DNA from: Defluviitaleaceae bacterium | Lineage (GTDB): Bacteria > Bacillota > Clostridia > Lachnospirales > WQUN01 | Assembly (NCBI GenBank): GCA_009780185.1 | Contig: WRAN01000005.1 | Coordinates: 1 to 64,000, forward strand | Length of the DNA: 64,000 nt | Direction: 5' to 3' | Shown here: positions 16,783-25,474 of the stretch, one piece after another | Layout of the letters: every line of letters starts with the position of its first letter | How positions within the stretch are numbered: the first letter of the stretch is position 1 | The notes under the pieces: model-generated | The model's database searches: none | What the model was told of the DNA's origin: nothing | The model's input: only the letters and a program-made list of their open reading frames with translations | Position numbers and translations under genes: made by a program

Positions 16783-19410
16783 ATGGCACATGAGATAATT
16801 TTTGACGGAGTTTATAACAGTTGGAACAATGCACTGCCTCTAGGCAATGGAAAAATGGGAGCCATGGTCTTCTTCGAAAACCATGAACTACACATTGCTT
16901 TAAACCACTATGACCACTACTACAAAGATGTAAAAAGTAGCCCCCTAGGAAAAAAGACCTACAAAGAATACCGTGACCTAGTAGATAAGGCCAGAGAATC
17001 GGAAAATTACCAACACTCCCATTATATAGATACCCTAAACCCAAATGCCAAAAACAACCGCCCTAAGTGGAGTACTACCAGCTATCCTATGGCCGGGGAG
17101 ATAGTGATCCCCATATGCGACACAATCGAAGATTTCACCCTCCGATTGATAATCGAGGAGGGTGTTGTGATGTTCGAGAGCCCAGCCGCCACGGTTAGGA
17201 TATGGATTGCAGCCTCAAAAGATTGCCTATTTGTTGAAGGCCTTTGGGAGGATGCGAAGCCTTTATCAGAAAAAACAACCCAATATGAAACATCATTCAC
17301 AGTCCAAAATGACTGTCTGGTAGCCACAGTAATACCGGAAAACCACAACGACCTACTGCAGATTAAAGACGCCTTAGCCGCAGAGCACGCAGCCCACTGG
17401 AGAAACTTTTGGCGCGCTAAGGTCCAGCTACCAGACTACTTCCTAGAAACCCTATGGTATCTGCATCTATATAATCTAGGCTGTGCTTCTGGCATAGGAG
17501 GCCGTTACTTTCATCAAGCTTGCGGACTCAACGGTTTGTGGGACATTCGCCGCCCAAATCTATGGGCGAGCACATGGTACTGGGATGTAAATATCCAAGA
17601 AGCCTTCTGGCCTGTGTTTTCTGCCAATCAATTGGAGCTGGCAAAGCACTTTTGCGATGCATATCTGTCCTATGCCGATAAAATTCAAGCCTACACCCAG
17701 GCTCATTATGGCTATGATGGCTGGGCGCTGGATTATCCTCATATGCTATACCACTGTATCCAGCCTTGGTGCGCGCAATTTTTATGGCGTTATTACTCCT
17801 ATAGCGGCGATATAGAATTTTTACGAGAAAAAGCTTATCCCGTTTTTGTAAAACAAATAGAGCATTATAAAAGAATAGCTACCAAAGATGGCCATATTAT
17901 GTACGACATATCCCCAGAGCAAGGGCCGATAACTCAAGACTCCGTTGCTACTATAGCCACAATAAAACAACTGCTGAAATACACAATCAAAGCAGCAAAA
18001 ATCCTAAACCGCTCAGAAGCAGAAGTAAACGAATACACCTGCTTGCATATTAATTGCCCCGATTATCCCACAACTGCCGACGGTACCCGCTTAAAAGACT
18101 CCAGTATGGCGCCGGACGACTTATTCTTCCGCCACCCCTCAATCCTGATGCCCATCTTCCCCTGTGAAGAAGAACTTGACCACAACTTAGCCTTAGAAAC
18201 CCTAAAATATGCATCCGAAAACACAGAAATAGGAGTATTTGGAGCCGGCTGGTTGGCAAGCGCCGCCGCAAAATTAGGCGAAGGCACCGCTGCATTACGC
18301 CTTCTATATGAAAAAGGCATAGATTATTTTATCCATTCTAACGGCTTAGGCTATGAAGAATCTGAGCGTTATGTAAATCACTGCCTAATAACAAAGCCAC
18401 CCTTATACCCACCGGCAATGATGGAGCCCTCCGGCGGTATAGTGATGGCCGTAAATCAAATGTTATTAAAGGATGACGATATAATAGAAGTCTTTCCCGC
18501 AATTCCAGATGGCACCGACAACTTAGCCACAAAGAAACTACCATACAGGCACCAAAACACCGTTCTGCAAGGTAACTACCTAGCCTGGGATAACTGCCGC
18601 TTCGACGGTATGCTGGCCGCAGGCGGCTTTGAGGTATCTGCCCAGCGCGCAAATGGCGAAACCACATGGATTCACATAAAAAGCAACCAGGTTGTAACTT
18701 TAAAACTTTGCACTCCAGAAGGCATAATAGAAAAAGAAATGACCCCAGGTGAAGAGTTTACCTACGGCACCCCCCAGACCCTTCAAAAAAACACCCCCAG
18801 AGTACAAACCAGGCAATCCCCAACTACTAGAAGGAGAATCTTCATAGGAGAAGACCGCCACACAGATTTCTATAGGAAAATAGACTCCTTCGTCTGTCCA
18901 TATCTGCTAGGCAGCACCCATCAATACCAAATGCTACCCTATATCTTCGACTTTGGAGACACTACACAAGAACGTGACTACGACAAAGTCTTCCACAAAG
19001 CCTTCTGCATATCCGGCCGCTCTATAGTGTTTATGGGTGCACCACGGCGTGTGGGCTTAGATATGTACGATGAAAATATAGGCTACGGTTTCTCATCACT
19101 AGAAGAAATGACATGCGAAGATTTTATAGAAGGCACAATGCCTATAGATTTTGTGATAAAGCTACCAAGAGGTAAATACAATGCCCTAATTATATCAATT
19201 GATGAAGAAAAAACATCCCAAACCCATATCAATCTCCCGCATATTGGTGGCAAAATTGAAGGCAAAGTAATAAAACCAGGGAAATATCAATGTCAAATCA
19301 TCCCCTTTATGCAAGAAACTGATGGTTTATTCAGAATAGGTCTTTCATCAGATCCAGGCCATAAATGGACGCTTAACGCCATTTTCCTTGCAAAGGAATA
19401 TTACTCGTGA
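16783..19410 (+). CDS. GH95-like glycoside hydrolase with C-terminal beta-sandwich domain
   Basis: The 875-residue protein has no signal peptide and starts behind AGGAGATG. N-terminal PLGNGKMGAMVFF matches the GH95 N-terminal domain, and the (alpha/alpha)6 barrel has WASTWYWDVNIQEAFWPVF and YDGWALDYPHMLYHC. Where GH95 enzymes have the Asp-containing DGNFG motif, this protein reads MEPSGGIVMAVNQMLL, so the conserved Asp is absent. Residues about 695-870 form an extra domain. Its YIFDFGDTTQERDYDKV, then IGYGF and FVIKLPRGKYNALII resemble the galactose-binding-like N-terminal sandwich of rhamnogalacturonan acetylesterases. It is transcribed away from iclR, alone, with its own terminator. The substrate, and whether it is catalytic in the GH95 manner, are open. 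Confidence 0.8.
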   Translation: MAHEIIFDGVYNSWNNALPLGNGKMGAMVFFENHELHIALNHYDHYYKDVKSSPLGKKTYKEYRDLVDKARESENYQHSHYIDTLNPNAKNNRPKWSTTSYPMAGEIVIPICDTIEDFTLRLIIEEGVVMFESPAATVRIWIAASKDCLFVEGLWEDAKPLSEKTTQYETSFTVQNDCLVATVIPENHNDLLQIKDALAAEHAAHWRNFWRAKVQLPDYFLETLWYLHLYNLGCASGIGGRYFHQACGLNGLWDIRRPNLWASTWYWDVNIQEAFWPVFSANQLELAKHFCDAYLSYADKIQAYTQAHYGYDGWALDYPHMLYHCIQPWCAQFLWRYYSYSGDIEFLREKAYPVFVKQIEHYKRIATKDGHIMYDISPEQGPITQDSVATIATIKQLLKYTIKAAKILNRSEAEVNEYTCLHINCPDYPTTADGTRLKDSSMAPDDLFFRHPSILMPIFPCEEELDHNLALETLKYASENTEIGVFGAGWLASAAAKLGEGTAALRLLYEKGIDYFIHSNGLGYEESERYVNHCLITKPPLYPPAMMEPSGGIVMAVNQMLLKDDDIIEVFPAIPDGTDNLATKKLPYRHQNTVLQGNYLAWDNCRFDGMLAAGGFEVSAQRANGETTWIHIKSNQVVTLKLCTPEGIIEKEMTPGEEFTYGTPQTLQKNTPRVQTRQSPTTRRRIFIGEDRHTDFYRKIDSFVCPYLLGSTHQYQMLPYIFDFGDTTQERDYDKVFHKAFCISGRSIVFMGAPRRVGLDMYDENIGYGFSSLEEMTCEDFIEGTMPIDFVIKLPRGKYNALIISIDEEKTSQTHINLPHIGGKIEGKVIKPGKYQCQIIPFMQETDGLFRIGLSSDPGHKWTLNAIFLAKEYYS

Positions 19411-19465
19411 TATCCCTCCACCATTCGGATTATATATGTTATTATGATTAAGCATTGAAAAAATG

Positions 19466-19491
19466 CACAGGAAATTTTCCTGTGTTTTTTT
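19466..19491 (+). terminator. Intrinsic terminator of the GH95-like gene
   Basis: CACAGGAAATTTTCCTGTG (19466-19484) is a perfect palindrome followed by seven Ts. It lies 55 bp after the stop codon and 36 bp before lysC. Confidence 0.9.
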
Positions 19492-19526
19492 ATATAATAA
19501 ATACAAGAATCCACCAGGGGGCATAT

Positions 19527-20720
19527 ATGATAATAGTCCAAAAGTATGGCGGGACATCGGTAGCCGACGCAAAGCGCATAAACCATGTAGCAAAGCGCAT
19601 AGCAGGTGTATACAATTCGGGGAAAAAAATAGTAGTAGTGCTATCCGCTCAAGGCTCCGTTACAGACCGCCTCCTCCAAAAGGCCCACGAAATAAACCCC
19701 TCAGCCAGCAAACGAGAGTTAGACATGTTACTATCCACAGGGGAGCAGCAATCTGTAGCCCTGATGGCAATGGCTCTGCAACGTATGGGGCTACCTGCAA
19801 TATCCCTTAACGCAGTCCAGATAGGCTTAGAATCTTCAGGCCAATACGGTAATGCAAGAATAAAGCGGATTCACACCACACGCATACTAGAAGAGCTTAG
19901 TAAGGACAATATAGTACTAATAGCAGGTTTCCAAGGTGTAAACAGTATAGGGGATATAACCACCCTAGGCCGAGGAGCGTCAGATACAACAGCCGTAGCC
20001 CTAGCCGCAGTACTTGAAGCCGAGTTATGCGAAATATGCACAGACGTAGACGGAGTATACACAGCAGACCCAAGAGTAGTACCCACAGCAAAGAAACTAA
20101 ACACCATCAGCTATGACGAAATGCTGGAAATGTCCTGCCAAGTACTCCATAACAGAGCAGCAGAAATGGCAAAGCGCCACAATGTAAAACTAATAATCCG
20201 CTCTAGTATGACAGAAGAACCGGGAACAGAAATAAGGGAGGCTTGTAAAGTGGAAGACCTATATGTAAGTGGTGTAGCAATAGACAGAGACGTAGCTCAG
20301 ATTTCTGTGCTGGGCATAAAAAACCAGCCGGGAGCCGCCTATAAAATTTTTGCTCTACTGGCTGATAAAAAAATATCCGTAGACGTAATCTTACAAAACC
20401 CTGGGATGGAAGCCATTACAGACATCAGTTTCACCGTTGCAAAGCAAGATAGAGACGAAGCTCTGGAAGTACTTAAAGCCAGCCAAGACCAAATAGGCTA
20501 CAAGGCCATAACCAACAACGACAGCCTGGCAAAGCTGTCCATAGTAGGGGCAGGAATGACCACCGCCCATGGCGTGGCCTCCGGTATGTTCGAAGCCCTA
20601 TACGAAAATAATATCAACATAATAATGATTTCAACCTCAGAAATAAAAATAACCGTGCTAGTAGACGATCACAACGCGGAAAAAGCCAAGCAAGTAGTCC
20701 ACGACAAATTTATCGTGTAA
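19527..20720 (+). CDS. lysC: Aspartate kinase
   Basis: This 397-residue cytoplasmic enzyme phosphorylates L-aspartate with ATP, the first step to lysine, threonine, methionine and diaminopimelate. ATG 19527 has AGGGGG upstream; a longer frame from 19455 would run through the preceding terminator. The N-terminal KYGGTSV is the ATP/aspartate-binding signature and TTLGRGASDTTAVALAA follows at about 150. Two ACT domains fill the C-terminal 130 residues, the normal site of feedback inhibition. The next enzyme of the pathway, asd, is encoded downstream beyond a MITE. The last base of the stop codon is the first base of that element. Confidence 0.96.
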   Translation: MIIVQKYGGTSVADAKRINHVAKRIAGVYNSGKKIVVVLSAQGSVTDRLLQKAHEINPSASKRELDMLLSTGEQQSVALMAMALQRMGLPAISLNAVQIGLESSGQYGNARIKRIHTTRILEELSKDNIVLIAGFQGVNSIGDITTLGRGASDTTAVALAAVLEAELCEICTDVDGVYTADPRVVPTAKKLNTISYDEMLEMSCQVLHNRAAEMAKRHNVKLIIRSSMTEEPGTEIREACKVEDLYVSGVAIDRDVAQISVLGIKNQPGAAYKIFALLADKKISVDVILQNPGMEAITDISFTVAKQDRDEALEVLKASQDQIGYKAITNNDSLAKLSIVGAGMTTAHGVASGMFEALYENNINIIMISTSEIKITVLVDDHNAEKAKQVVHDKFIV

Positions 20721-20832
20721 TACCGATCCCAAATTAAAACCTGTCTGACAGAGCGGTGGCTTGAAACGCGAAACAAGCGTTTCGAGCGGTTTTGCCGCGA
20801 TAGGCAGATAGGATTTTAATTGGAATCGGTAT
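20720..20832 (-). mobile_element. 113 bp MITE-like element, copy 2, between lysC and asd
   Basis: This is the reverse orientation of the element at 2283-2395 and is exactly the same length, with only a handful of substitutions. It starts at the final A of the lysC stop codon (TAATACCGATCCC), so its left end is flush with the coding sequence, and it ends 41 bp before asd. It lies within what should be a lysC-asd transcript and would fold as an RNA hairpin there. It may affect asd expression or lysC mRNA stability. Confidence 0.8.
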
Positions 20833-20873
20833 AAAGTGCAATCCCACGTACCCTATTAGAATGGAGTGATGAT

Positions 20874-21866
20874 ATGAATCCTTTTACATGTGCAGTAGTT
20901 GGTGCCTCCGGTATGGTTGGAGGCATGTTTATAAAAATATTGGAAGAGCGCAAGCTGCCGATATCCCAACTGATCCCATTAGCTTCCGCCAGGTCTGCTG
21001 GGAAAGAGATATCCTTCAATAGCAAAGGCATTACAATCGAGGAATTAACACTAGAATCATTTGACCGGGGCATTGATTATGCCCTTTTTGCTGTAGACGA
21101 CGAAACCAGCCGAGAGTACGCGCCACTGGCCGCCGCCAAAGGATGCATAGTAATTGATAACTCTTCAGCATGGAGAATGGAGCCGGATATCCCCTTAGTA
21201 GTGCCGGAGGTAAATGGTGATGACCTACATTCCCATAAAGGTATAATAGCTAACCCCAACTGCTGTGCCGCCCCGGCTGTAGTGGCATTAAAACCCTTGC
21301 AAGAAACCTTTGGCATTGACCGCGTGGTAATCTCAACCTATCAATCCGTATCCGGAGCTGGGGTAGGGGGAATGAATGATCTTAAGAAGGGTGAAAACAA
21401 CTTTTTCCCCCACCAAATAACCCATAACATAATCCCACATATAGGAAGCTTTCACGAATCAGGCTATACCGGAGAAGAAATTAAATTGATGGCGGAAGTG
21501 CAAAAAATGCTGCATCAGCCAGACCTAAAAATCACCGCCACTACAGTACGAGTCCCTGTATTTTATGGTCATAGTCTAAGTATAAATGTAAGCCTTAAAA
21601 CAGCTTTTACCCAAAAAAACATCCACGAAGTGTTATCAAAAGCCCCAGGTATTGTGTTGTATGATGATCCATCATATCCCATGCCAATAACTGCCGCAGG
21701 CACAGACAAAGTGCATGTGGGAAGGCTGCGCCAAGACCCAAGCTGCGAAAACGGCCTAAACATGTGGGTAGTAACAGACAATACCAGAAAAGGTGCTGCA
21801 ACTAACGCCGTGCAAATATTAGAATCGCTTTTAGCCAAAAAAATAAATTCTGTAAAGTCTTTGTAA
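20874..21866 (+). CDS. asd: Aspartate-semialdehyde dehydrogenase
   Basis: The 330-residue enzyme reduces aspartyl phosphate to aspartate semialdehyde with NADPH, the step after aspartate kinase. GASGMVGGMFIKIL at about 9-22 is the NADP-binding loop. The catalytic Cys is in ANPNCCAAP near residue 127, where most homologues have NPNCS; the extra neighbouring Cys is unusual. YQSVSGAG and the C-terminal GHSLSIN support the family. ATG 20874 follows a GGAGTG ribosome site. The copy-2 MITE lies directly upstream, so any lysC-asd transcript must read through it. Confidence 0.95.
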   Translation: MNPFTCAVVGASGMVGGMFIKILEERKLPISQLIPLASARSAGKEISFNSKGITIEELTLESFDRGIDYALFAVDDETSREYAPLAAAKGCIVIDNSSAWRMEPDIPLVVPEVNGDDLHSHKGIIANPNCCAAPAVVALKPLQETFGIDRVVISTYQSVSGAGVGGMNDLKKGENNFFPHQITHNIIPHIGSFHESGYTGEEIKLMAEVQKMLHQPDLKITATTVRVPVFYGHSLSINVSLKTAFTQKNIHEVLSKAPGIVLYDDPSYPMPITAAGTDKVHVGRLRQDPSCENGLNMWVVTDNTRKGAATNAVQILESLLAKKINSVKSL

Positions 21867-21877
21867 GGTGAAATGAT

Positions 21878-22549
21878 ATGCAGTATGTGCTATTGTTCTT
21901 AGAGGGAATTATCACCTTCATTTCCCCATGCTTGCTACCCATGCTTCCCGTTTATGTATCCTATTTCGCAGGTGGCAAGGTAGAAGAAAAAAGCCAGCGC
22001 ACTGTCCTCATCAACTCTATCGGCTTTGTGCTGGGCTTTACAATCGTATTCGTGATTTTAGGAGCCTTCGCTGGTAGCATCGGGCGGTTGCTTATCGCCC
22101 ACAGCACCGCCATTAATATCGTAACAGGCTCCATAGTTGTGCTCTTTGGGCTTAGCTATCTTGGTGTACTCAAGTTGCGAATCCCGTCATTTTCCGGAGC
22201 AAGAAAGCCGGATGGGCCATTACGATTCCCTTCTGCTGTGGTGTTTGGGGTGGTATTTTCTGTAGGCTGGACTCCCTGTGTCGGCGCTTTTCTTGGGGCG
22301 GCTTTGCTTCGTGCTTCTCAGCGAGGCTCTATGTACGAAGGTATGCTTATGCTATTTGTATATTCCATGGGATTAGGTATCACATTTATTGTGTGCGCTG
22401 TTCTAATAGGAAAACTGAAAAAAACCTTCGCGTTCATCCAAAGAAATTATGCACTTATCAATATCCTAGCAGGAAGTTTTCTGATACTTGTGGGTATTCT
22501 AATGATAACCGGCCTATTTGGGCGGTTCATGAACATTTTCATTATTTAA
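21878..22549 (+). CDS. ccdA: CcdA/DsbD-like transmembrane thiol-disulfide transporter
   Basis: The 223-residue protein has about six transmembrane helices. Conserved cysteines lie in the first (FISPCLLPMLPVYVSYFAGG) and fourth (VGWTPCVGAFLGAALL), spaced as in CcdA. The family passes electrons from cytoplasmic thioredoxin to an outer thiol protein, here most likely the TlpA-like protein encoded 10 bp downstream. It begins 11 bp after asd on the same strand and may share its transcript. No cytochrome c maturation genes are nearby, so a general extracytoplasmic thiol-reduction role is as likely as haem-protein assembly. Confidence 0.9.
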   Translation: MQYVLLFLEGIITFISPCLLPMLPVYVSYFAGGKVEEKSQRTVLINSIGFVLGFTIVFVILGAFAGSIGRLLIAHSTAINIVTGSIVVLFGLSYLGVLKLRIPSFSGARKPDGPLRFPSAVVFGVVFSVGWTPCVGAFLGAALLRASQRGSMYEGMLMLFVYSMGLGITFIVCAVLIGKLKKTFAFIQRNYALINILAGSFLILVGILMITGLFGRFMNIFII

Positions 22550-22559
22550 GGAGATTTGT

Positions 22560-23210
22560 ATGTACAAGAAACTTGCGATTCTGGTAGCTGTTTTGGCTTT
22601 TGTTGTGTTAATAATGGCAGTAGCAATTGGGTATGATTGGCTGGTAAGTAGAACAGACACCCCGGATAATCTGCATGGTTCCACCACAACAATAGAGTGG
22701 GGCTCAGGTCCTGCTGTGGATGATACCTCGGAGCCGACTGCCTCTGACAATATCCCGGAAGAAGTTATCCCAGCACCAACCCCTCCTCCTGTAGACGATT
22801 TAACACCGGACTTTGTTATGTATGACGCTGATGGCAATCAGCTGAGCTTGTCAGACTTTTTCGGCAAACCTATTGTCCTTAATTTCTGGGCGACTTGGTG
22901 CCCCAACTGTGTTGATGAAATACCCTACTTCGAAGCCCTGTATGCCGAGCGCGGGGACGAAATCCACATAATAAAAATAAACCTACTAGACGGCCAGCGG
23001 GAAACCCGTGACCGTGTAGATAGGTTTATGGAAGATAACGGTTTTACTTTTCCTCTCTTCTTTGATGGAGGAGACGGAGCGCTAGAGTATGGCGTGAGAT
23101 TTATTCCCATGACATTTTTTATCAATGCCGCTGGGGAAATGGTAGCCCATGCGCAGGGTGCGGTAGATGATGCTATGCTGCGCAATGGGCTGACAATGGC
23201 TGGGGCCTGA
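22560..23210 (+). CDS. TlpA/ResA-like membrane-anchored thioredoxin
   Basis: The 216-residue protein has an N-terminal membrane anchor (LAILVAVLAFVVLIMAVAIG), then a Pro/Thr/Glu-rich linker (about residues 30-80), then a thioredoxin fold facing outside. The redox motif WATWCPNCVDEIP is at about 111-123 and the cis-Pro segment reads FIPMTFFI. It would receive electrons from the CcdA-like protein encoded immediately upstream and reduce disulfides outside the cell. The partner substrate is unknown. Its stop lies 2 bp from the stop of the convergent gene, with no terminator between. Confidence 0.9.
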   Translation: MYKKLAILVAVLAFVVLIMAVAIGYDWLVSRTDTPDNLHGSTTTIEWGSGPAVDDTSEPTASDNIPEEVIPAPTPPPVDDLTPDFVMYDADGNQLSLSDFFGKPIVLNFWATWCPNCVDEIPYFEALYAERGDEIHIIKINLLDGQRETRDRVDRFMEDNGFTFPLFFDGGDGALEYGVRFIPMTFFINAAGEMVAHAQGAVDDAMLRNGLTMAGA

Positions 23211-23212
23211 GA

Positions 23213-25099
23213 CTAGCGCCATGTTATATTTCCGTTTCTATTATTCTCGGCTATCCTGTCGGCTCTGATTTGATCGATTGTTCTGTCTAATGTGTGAGTT
23301 TTCACATGCGCAGGGATTTCCAAACCGCTTACCCTCGAAAGAGTACCTGCCATCAGGCGCATGGCAGGGTCATTACATATGGCTTCTAGGGCCGAGCACT
23401 CAATTTCTTTAAACATGGCATCCAGTTTTTCTGGGTCTAGTCTTAGGTCACCATCTACTATAAGCACAGATAGTCCCTGGTAGATTTTGAAGTACATTTC
23501 TTTAAATCGCCAGACCCGGATATGCCGCCTTATCGCTATTATCTCAAAAATAAGAACACTTAATGTAACCATTGTGGGTATAAACAGGTCGATACCAATG
23601 TATCCTAAGTGGGCCATCCCAATCAAACCAACACCCCAGGCAGGTACCAGCATTATGGCGAGGAAAAGCTCAAGCGCCCCGTACTGCAAACATTTGCGCC
23701 TGTATAGATGGAACATTGTATAGTATCTATCCATACGGCCCTGGGCTTTGTCACAAATCTCTTCCGCTTTATGAAGCTTAGAGGTTCGCTCTTCATCCCT
23801 TAAATTATCCTTTACATACTTAACAGAATCAATTTCAGGGGTTGTCATGATGAAATGCTTTTCCAGATTTTTAAACCTGCGGCGATAGTTTTCGATGCCT
23901 TCTTCACAATCCGTATCAGCGCACATTGCGTGGCGTGAGCCAATCAATGAAGCGATTAGCGGGGGTATCAACTTTTTCCCGTTAAGCTTGATTTTCTGCC
24001 TTACAACTAGGGCCATTTCGCCAAAGGCTACCAAGGCTGCACCGGTTGTAAATAATATAACCGCTTCTGTTATTGCCCCGGAACCAATTAAGCTTCCAGC
24101 TCCGGCTAAAAACGGAATCAGTAAAAGCAGCCACAGGGCTTCGAACCAATAGAATTTGAGGCTGCGTCTATGCACTTTCCAAAACTCGTCTGTGTATTTT
24201 TTAATCTGTTCATTCTTTTCATGTAATAGAGTTACCGTGGCTTCGTTCAGGTGGGTTGGTTCCAGTGATAGGGTTTCCTCAACAAAGGTCACTAATCTCA
24301 TCTTTGCTGCGGCTGAAAGATAATGAACTCCAGCCCTCCACTTAAACCTTTTCATTTTTTTGCTTATTTTTTTCTTTCGCAGATACCTTTCGAAAACCAC
24401 AGGGTTTTTCTGGGCTAGAATAGATGTGGCGGATAAGATGCCGTGGGTTTCGGTATAGCTTGCCCAAATTAGGCGCCTTAGTGCTTTTATTATTGCCCAT
24501 TCGTCTCCAATGGTATTGCTGTCTTTATAGCCTTGTCTGTGGGGTATGTCTGTGTTCCACACAGGCCCTACATGTACGCTGCCTACGGGAACCCAGTTCT
24601 TCATAGGCTTTGGGCCGGCATTAAAGACGCGACTGTTATACTCTGCAACGGCTCTCTCATATCGTATTTCTTCGTCACGTTTACGCCTTTTCCAATTCAT
24701 AAAATCTCCCCATATTGCCTTTTTGACGAATAACTCGTCATCATTGGAAAGGAATCGGGTTTCGACAAGGGTTGCGGCCTTTTTCATTGATTCTAGGGAT
24801 CTGTCTTTTTTAAGTTCCCAATCTACTGCGTCTGCTAGCTGCAATAGTAGCTGGGATGATCTGTTTTCGTGGGTGCTTAGCTTCCAGACAAGCATTGTAA
24901 CTGGAATCATAATAAAGAAACCCAGCGCTATCAAAGGCTGTCCAGCCGAAAACATGACCCATGGCATAATAGCCGCGGAAATCCCAGTAAGTACATAAAT
25001 AAGTACCATCATACCTCTTTTGCTTCTATGGAAGGCGGCACGCTTCCTATATAGCCTTATTTGTTGCTGTTTGATGCTTAACCAAGTCTGTTTATCCAT
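23213..25099 (-). CDS. Unknown multi-pass membrane protein, 628 residues
   Basis: I do not recognise this family. The protein has two hydrophobic segments near residues 30-70, a long charged region to about 320, a pair near 325-375 (WLLLLIPFLAGAGSLIG, then AVILFTTGAALVAFGEM), another charged stretch, and a final pair near 475-530. The predicted pattern is three hairpins of two helices each. The large charged loops are rich in Lys, Arg and Glu and probably cytoplasmic. It is preceded 8 bp upstream by a small two-helix protein on the same strand, so the two probably work together. A role in envelope or membrane stress is possible but unsupported. Confidence 0.7.
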   Translation of the reverse strand: MDKQTWLSIKQQQIRLYRKRAAFHRSKRGMMVLIYVLTGISAAIMPWVMFSAGQPLIALGFFIMIPVTMLVWKLSTHENRSSQLLLQLADAVDWELKKDRSLESMKKAATLVETRFLSNDDELFVKKAIWGDFMNWKRRKRDEEIRYERAVAEYNSRVFNAGPKPMKNWVPVGSVHVGPVWNTDIPHRQGYKDSNTIGDEWAIIKALRRLIWASYTETHGILSATSILAQKNPVVFERYLRKKKISKKMKRFKWRAGVHYLSAAAKMRLVTFVEETLSLEPTHLNEATVTLLHEKNEQIKKYTDEFWKVHRRSLKFYWFEALWLLLLIPFLAGAGSLIGSGAITEAVILFTTGAALVAFGEMALVVRQKIKLNGKKLIPPLIASLIGSRHAMCADTDCEEGIENYRRRFKNLEKHFIMTTPEIDSVKYVKDNLRDEERTSKLHKAEEICDKAQGRMDRYYTMFHLYRRKCLQYGALELFLAIMLVPAWGVGLIGMAHLGYIGIDLFIPTMVTLSVLIFEIIAIRRHIRVWRFKEMYFKIYQGLSVLIVDGDLRLDPEKLDAMFKEIECSALEAICNDPAMRLMAGTLSRVSGLEIPAHVKTHTLDRTIDQIRADRIAENNRNGNITWR

Positions 25100-25107
25100 A
25101 TAACCCC

Positions 25108-25437
25108 CTACTCATTTTCTTTTTTATATTTTTCTGCCAGCTTTGTCGCCTCATCATCTTGGTTGCTTAATGTCTCAAAGCGCTGCCTTAGCATGTTTTC
25201 AGCTTTGTCATCTTCTTCCTTTTTCTTGTCCTTTACTTTGCTTCTTAGCATTAGTATAGTGACTACGAGGGCAATCGCCGCAATAACTAATACCCCTATC
25301 AAGATTTCGCTAGGGTATGGCAAGATATCTCCAGGGAAAATCAATCCCACAAGTGATAAAATTACAATCCCTATCAGCCCCAGCATTATGAATGTTCCAC
25401 ACCCGGGAGCTTGTTTTAATTTTTCTTCTTCGGTCAT
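25108..25437 (-). CDS. Small two-helix membrane protein
   Basis: The 109-residue protein has two transmembrane helices, near residues 15-33 (TFIMLGLIGIVILSLVGLIF) and 42-64 (EILIGVLVIAAIALVVTIL). A charged C-terminal tail follows that may form a helix (KVKDKKKEEDDKAENML). I cannot assign a family. It is the first gene of a two-gene unit with the 628-residue membrane protein, 8 bp apart, and could be its partner subunit. Confidence 0.65.
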   Translation of the reverse strand: MTEEEKLKQAPGCGTFIMLGLIGIVILSLVGLIFPGDILPYPSEILIGVLVIAAIALVVTILMLRSKVKDKKKEEDDKAENMLRQRFETLSNQDDEATKLAEKYKKENE

Positions 25438-25474
25438 TTCCGTCTCCTTTCGTAAAAACTAAAATAATATATAG

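Noticed and set aside
19411..19526. Lysine riboswitch or T-box before lysC
   Set aside because: Only 116 bp separate the genes and the single structure is the terminator of the preceding gene; no room for a riboswitch.
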